DNA of 36,137 nt, taken from positions 1 to 36,137 of the forward strand of contig CANQUT010000011.1 of NCBI GenBank assembly GCA_947627105.1. Reading direction: 5' to 3'. The stretch comes from an uncultured Clostridia bacterium. GTDB taxonomy: Bacteria > Bacillota > Clostridia > TANB77 > CAG-508. The notes beneath the pieces were generated by a model. The model saw only the letters and a list, made by a program, of their open reading frames with translations. It had not been told where the DNA came from and ran no database searches. How positions within the stretch are numbered: the stretch's first letter is position 1; every line of letters starts with the position of its first letter. Shown here piece by piece: positions 33,804-36,137 of this stretch. Made by a program: the position numbers and the translations under genes.

Positions 33804-35012
33804 TTAAATTTGTTTTTCTTCTTTATCTATTTGTTTTTCTTTAGTTTTTCTAATAACTTTTAAATCTTCATTGCTTAAATTTTCTACTAACATACACATT
33901 TTGCTTAAGTGTTTATTTACATTTGTTTCTTTTTTAGTTAAAGTTTTCTTTATTTCTTGTTTTTCTTCTTCTACAACTTCTTGTGGAGGTGGAACTTCCT
34001 CCTTTATTGGTGTAAAAAGAGGGTCTTTTTGCATTTGTTTATATGCTTTTGAATCTAACTGTACAGCTACATTCATATAATTTTTAGCTTTATCTTCATC
34101 ACCTTTTAGTAAGGCGATTTGTGAAAGGTAATAATATGATCCTGCTTCTAAATCATCTTGTTTTAAAGATTGTCTAAAATAATTTTCTGCTTCATCTAAA
34201 TCTCCATATATTAATGCAATTTGGCCTAAATTTAGTTTTGCATTATATGCAAGTGAGTTAACTTCTGCTGCTTTTTCATAAAATTCTTTTGCCCTTCCAA
34301 AATCATTCATCATGGTATATGTCATACCTAAGTTGTAATATATATCAAAACTTCCAGGATGGTAGCGAAGTGATGCCATATATAGAGATGCTGCTTCTTT
34401 ATACCTTTCTTGTTCAAAATAAATTTCACCTAACAAGTTTGTAACTTTTTCGTTTTCTGGAGCATTTTTTATAATGTCTTTAAGTATATTAATTGCTTCT
34501 TCATTTTGCTTGTTTTTATTTAATACTATAGATAAGTTATAGTAATCTTCAATATTTTTTGTGCCAAGTTCTGTTACTCTAATATATTCATTAACTGCTA
34601 AATCGTAATTTTCTCCTTTTTCATAGATTTGGGCTAATAGCTTATGTGCTATATAACTATTTTGATTTTTGTTTAAGAAATTAGTTAGTATGGTTTTTGC
34701 TTCTTCTGTTTTTCCCACTTTTTCTAATATTGGAACTGCTAAGGTAATAAGTAACTCAGATAATTCTACTTTTTTAATTTTTTCTATTGCAAATAATGCT
34801 ATTGGTAAAATAATAGATAATAAATACATTAGAAGCTTTAAACTCCAATGAAATGGAGTTTTTAAAAATAATCCTATAAAATTAATTGCAATTCCTATAA
34901 ATTCTACTGCTAAAACATAAATATATGTTGTGTCATTTTTTTTAATTAATTTTAAAAATGTAATTGTAAATAAGGCAATTGCTATTGTTGTAAAAAATAT
35001 TTTTTCTATCAT
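33804..35012 (-). CDS. Membrane-anchored TPR protein
   Basis: The 402-aa protein has three membrane helices at the N-terminus (about 5-77), then about six tetratricopeptide repeats (about 100-335, with the typical pattern of A-x3-Y and NLG: GEIYFEQERYKEAASLY, LGMTYTMMNDFGRAKEFYEKAAE). A charged C-terminal tail (about 340-402) is rich in Glu and Lys. It likely scaffolds partner proteins at the inside face of the membrane. The partners are unknown. It lies between ppa and uppP with gaps of 11 and 14 bases. Confidence 0.8.
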   Translation of the reverse strand: MIEKIFFTTIAIALFTITFLKLIKKNDTTYIYVLAVEFIGIAINFIGLFLKTPFHWSLKLLMYLLSIILPIALFAIEKIKKVELSELLITLAVPILEKVGKTEEAKTILTNFLNKNQNSYIAHKLLAQIYEKGENYDLAVNEYIRVTELGTKNIEDYYNLSIVLNKNKQNEEAINILKDIIKNAPENEKVTNLLGEIYFEQERYKEAASLYMASLRYHPGSFDIYYNLGMTYTMMNDFGRAKEFYEKAAEVNSLAYNAKLNLGQIALIYGDLDEAENYFRQSLKQDDLEAGSYYYLSQIALLKGDEDKAKNYMNVAVQLDSKAYKQMQKDPLFTPIKEEVPPPQEVVEEEKQEIKKTLTKKETNVNKHLSKMCMLVENLSNEDLKVIRKTKEKQIDKEEKQI

Positions 35013-35023
35013 AATTTTCCTCT

Positions 35024-35551
35024 TTATTTGAATTTTTCTTGGTAATTTCTTATGGATTTTTCAATAATTTCTTCTGCTTCTTTTCTGCCAAGCATTTTGT
35101 CTACAGATGTAGTTTTATTTTCTAATTGTTTATATACTTCAAAAAAGTGCATAATTTCAGAAGAAATTTGTGCTGGTATTTCTGAAATGTCTTTGTAAGT
35201 ATTTAAAAATGGATCTTGTTTGCAAATAGCAATAATTTTTTCGTCATACTCTTTTTCGTCTGTCATGGTTAAAACACCTATTGGATAGCAATCTACCAAT
35301 GTTAATGGCATAATTTCTTCTTGGCATAATACAAGTACATCTAACGGGTCATTATCATTTGCATACGTTCTTGGAATAAAGCCATAATTAGCAGGGTAAT
35401 GCGTTGAAGTGTATAATACTCTATCTAACCTAAGCATTCCTGTTTGTTTATCTAGTTCATATTTATTTCTACCATTTTTGCTTATTTCTATTACAGAAAC
35501 GAAATTATCTTTTTTTATTCTACTTTCTGAAATATCATGCCAAATGTTCAT
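35024..35551 (-). CDS. ppa: Inorganic pyrophosphatase (family I)
   Basis: The 175-aa enzyme hydrolyses pyrophosphate and pulls biosynthetic reactions forward. VIEISKNGRNKYELDKQTG (20-38) holds the Glu and Lys of the active site. YPANYGFIPRTYANDNDPLDVLVL (52-75) carries the family signature with the metal-binding Asp residues (D66, D68, D71). Length fits the compact bacterial family I enzyme, a less usual choice among Firmicutes, which often have the family II (DHH) type. AGGGGAATT precedes the ATG. Confidence 0.93.
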   Translation of the reverse strand: MNIWHDISESRIKKDNFVSVIEISKNGRNKYELDKQTGMLRLDRVLYTSTHYPANYGFIPRTYANDNDPLDVLVLCQEEIMPLTLVDCYPIGVLTMTDEKEYDEKIIAICKQDPFLNTYKDISEIPAQISSEIMHFFEVYKQLENKTTSVDKMLGRKEAEEIIEKSIRNYQEKFK

Positions 35552-35624
35552 TTTTTTAATTCCCCTATTCTTATATTTTTAAAACATTCTTTTATTTTAA
35601 AGCATTTTTTCTTTCTATTATATT

Positions 35625-35840
35625 TTAAAGTGTTTTTTCCTTTTTGTAGTTTTTGTATATATCTTTGCATATATCTGAAAATTTAATTCCAGATAAATAC
35701 CCTAATGACTGACTTGTTAAAAGATTTTTTGCAAATGCAATTTTATTCCAAACTTTTTCTGTTGGAATTGATTTATTTTCTTTGATATATTGCGTTAATG
35801 CTTCTATACTTTCTTGATAATATTGTTCATAATTTGCCAT
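35625..35840 (-). CDS. Small helical protein, unrecognised
   Basis: The 71-aa product (MANYEQYYQESIEALTQYIK...) is predicted helical, soluble, with many Tyr and Lys. GAGG precedes the ATG. It lies 73 bases before ppa on the same strand. The VWNKIAFAKNLLTSQSLGYLSG stretch looks like a helix-turn-helix-sized unit, but I recognise no family. Confidence 0.6.
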   Translation of the reverse strand: MANYEQYYQESIEALTQYIKENKSIPTEKVWNKIAFAKNLLTSQSLGYLSGIKFSDICKDIYKNYKKEKTL

Positions 35841-36033
35841 ATTAATAACCTCGTATTTTGTTTTTATTTATTTTATCATTATATGTTTATTTAAGTCAAT
35901 TATTTTAGATTTATTATTTATATTGTTTATTTTTTAATTACTTTATAAATTTTTTAATTATTAATATTTATTTTATTCAATTTGTTTTTTTCTATAACTA
36001 GAATGGATTTTTTATATTTTTTTATTTTAATAC

Positions 36034-36063
36034 TTGACATTTTATTAGTAATTGTAGTAAAAT
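36034..36063 (+). promoter_or_regulatory. Strong promoter at the right edge
   Basis: TTGACA (36034-36039) and TAAAAT (36058-36063) are 18 bases apart on the plus strand. The bases 35841-36030 before it are AT-rich with nothing else recognisable. Confidence 0.65.
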
Positions 36064-36069
36064 CCTAAG

Positions 36070-36133
36070 TTTGACAGTTTAAGAAAAATCAAAGCTCGTA
36101 TCACATTGATATATGTGACATACGAGCTTTTTT
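36070..36133 (+). ncRNA. Short transcript: small RNA or attenuated leader
   Basis: The promoter at 36034-36063 is followed, about 25 bases after the predicted start, by a hairpin and T-run at 36091-36133, so a transcript of about 60-65 nt is expected. It has no reading frame. It may be a stand-alone small RNA or the prematurely terminated leader of a gene beyond the window. Confidence 0.45.
36091..36133 (+). terminator. Terminator or attenuator at the right edge
   Basis: AGCTCGTAT pairs with ATACGAGCT (9 bp). After a 2-base bulge CACAT pairs with ATGTG around a short loop. Six T bases follow. The A-rich side lets it work in both directions. Confidence 0.8.
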
Positions 36134-36137
36134 GGTA

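Overview
The window is AT-rich (about 28% G+C by eye) and looks like a chromosomal segment of a low-GC Firmicute, probably an uncultured Clostridia-type bacterium. Pointers are AGGAGG-type ribosome sites, RNase J, the yaaL-bofA pair known from spore-formers, UppP and TagF-family enzymes, YsxC/EngB, DUF951, and a Firmicute-style type IV pilus operon with a fused PilM-PilN. No species can be named from this alone.

Layout. (1) 1-5332, minus strand: a glycerol-phosphate polymer (teichoic-acid-like) operon with two CDP-glycerol glycerophosphotransferase-family genes, a GT2-glycerophosphotransferase fusion, and tagD cut by the left edge. (2) 5333-5632: a candidate structured RNA (A) with its own promoter, back to back with the teichoic promoter. 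(3) 5633-9317, minus: a pseudouridine synthase, a class I methyltransferase, a one-helix membrane protein and uvrC. (4) 9440-11278, plus: glmS, divergent from uvrC and without a glmS ribozyme. (5) 11356-12630, minus: purA, much richer in G+C than its surroundings and probably transferred. (6) 12631-12989: a second promoter-linked structured RNA candidate (B). (7) 12990-14498, minus: bofA, yaaL and a Na+/Ca2+-exchanger-type protein. (8) 14499-14803: a possible pseudoknotted RNA (C) and the serS promoter. (9) 14804-17520, plus: serS, an unrecognised 271-aa gene and engB, then a GC-richer 76-aa orphan gene with its own promoter and terminator. (10) 17911-21746, minus: RNase J, gltX and DUF951, with a consensus promoter and a leader of about 270 nt before RNase J. 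(11) 22156-23314: a ROK-family sugar kinase flanked by GGACCTGTCCC palindromic repeats, one of which supplies the kinase's last residues. (12) 23315-32720, minus: a type IV pilus operon, pilMN-pilO-pilP-like-pilin-pilD-two minor pilins-pilB-pilT-pilC. (13) 32986-35840, minus: uppP, a membrane TPR protein, inorganic pyrophosphatase and a small unknown. (14) The right edge holds a strong promoter followed within about 60 nt by a terminator: a small RNA or an attenuated leader.

How the genes fit together. Envelope work dominates. GlmS makes glucosamine-6-phosphate for the wall, UppP recycles the lipid carrier, and the left operon builds a polyol-phosphate polymer. The pilus operon encodes platform, both ATPases, peptidase and pilins; all three prepilins lack the usual Glu5. 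The rest is translation and nucleic-acid housekeeping. The least explained parts are the three structured intergenic elements (A, B, C), the foreign 76-aa cassette and the GGACCTGTCCC repeats.
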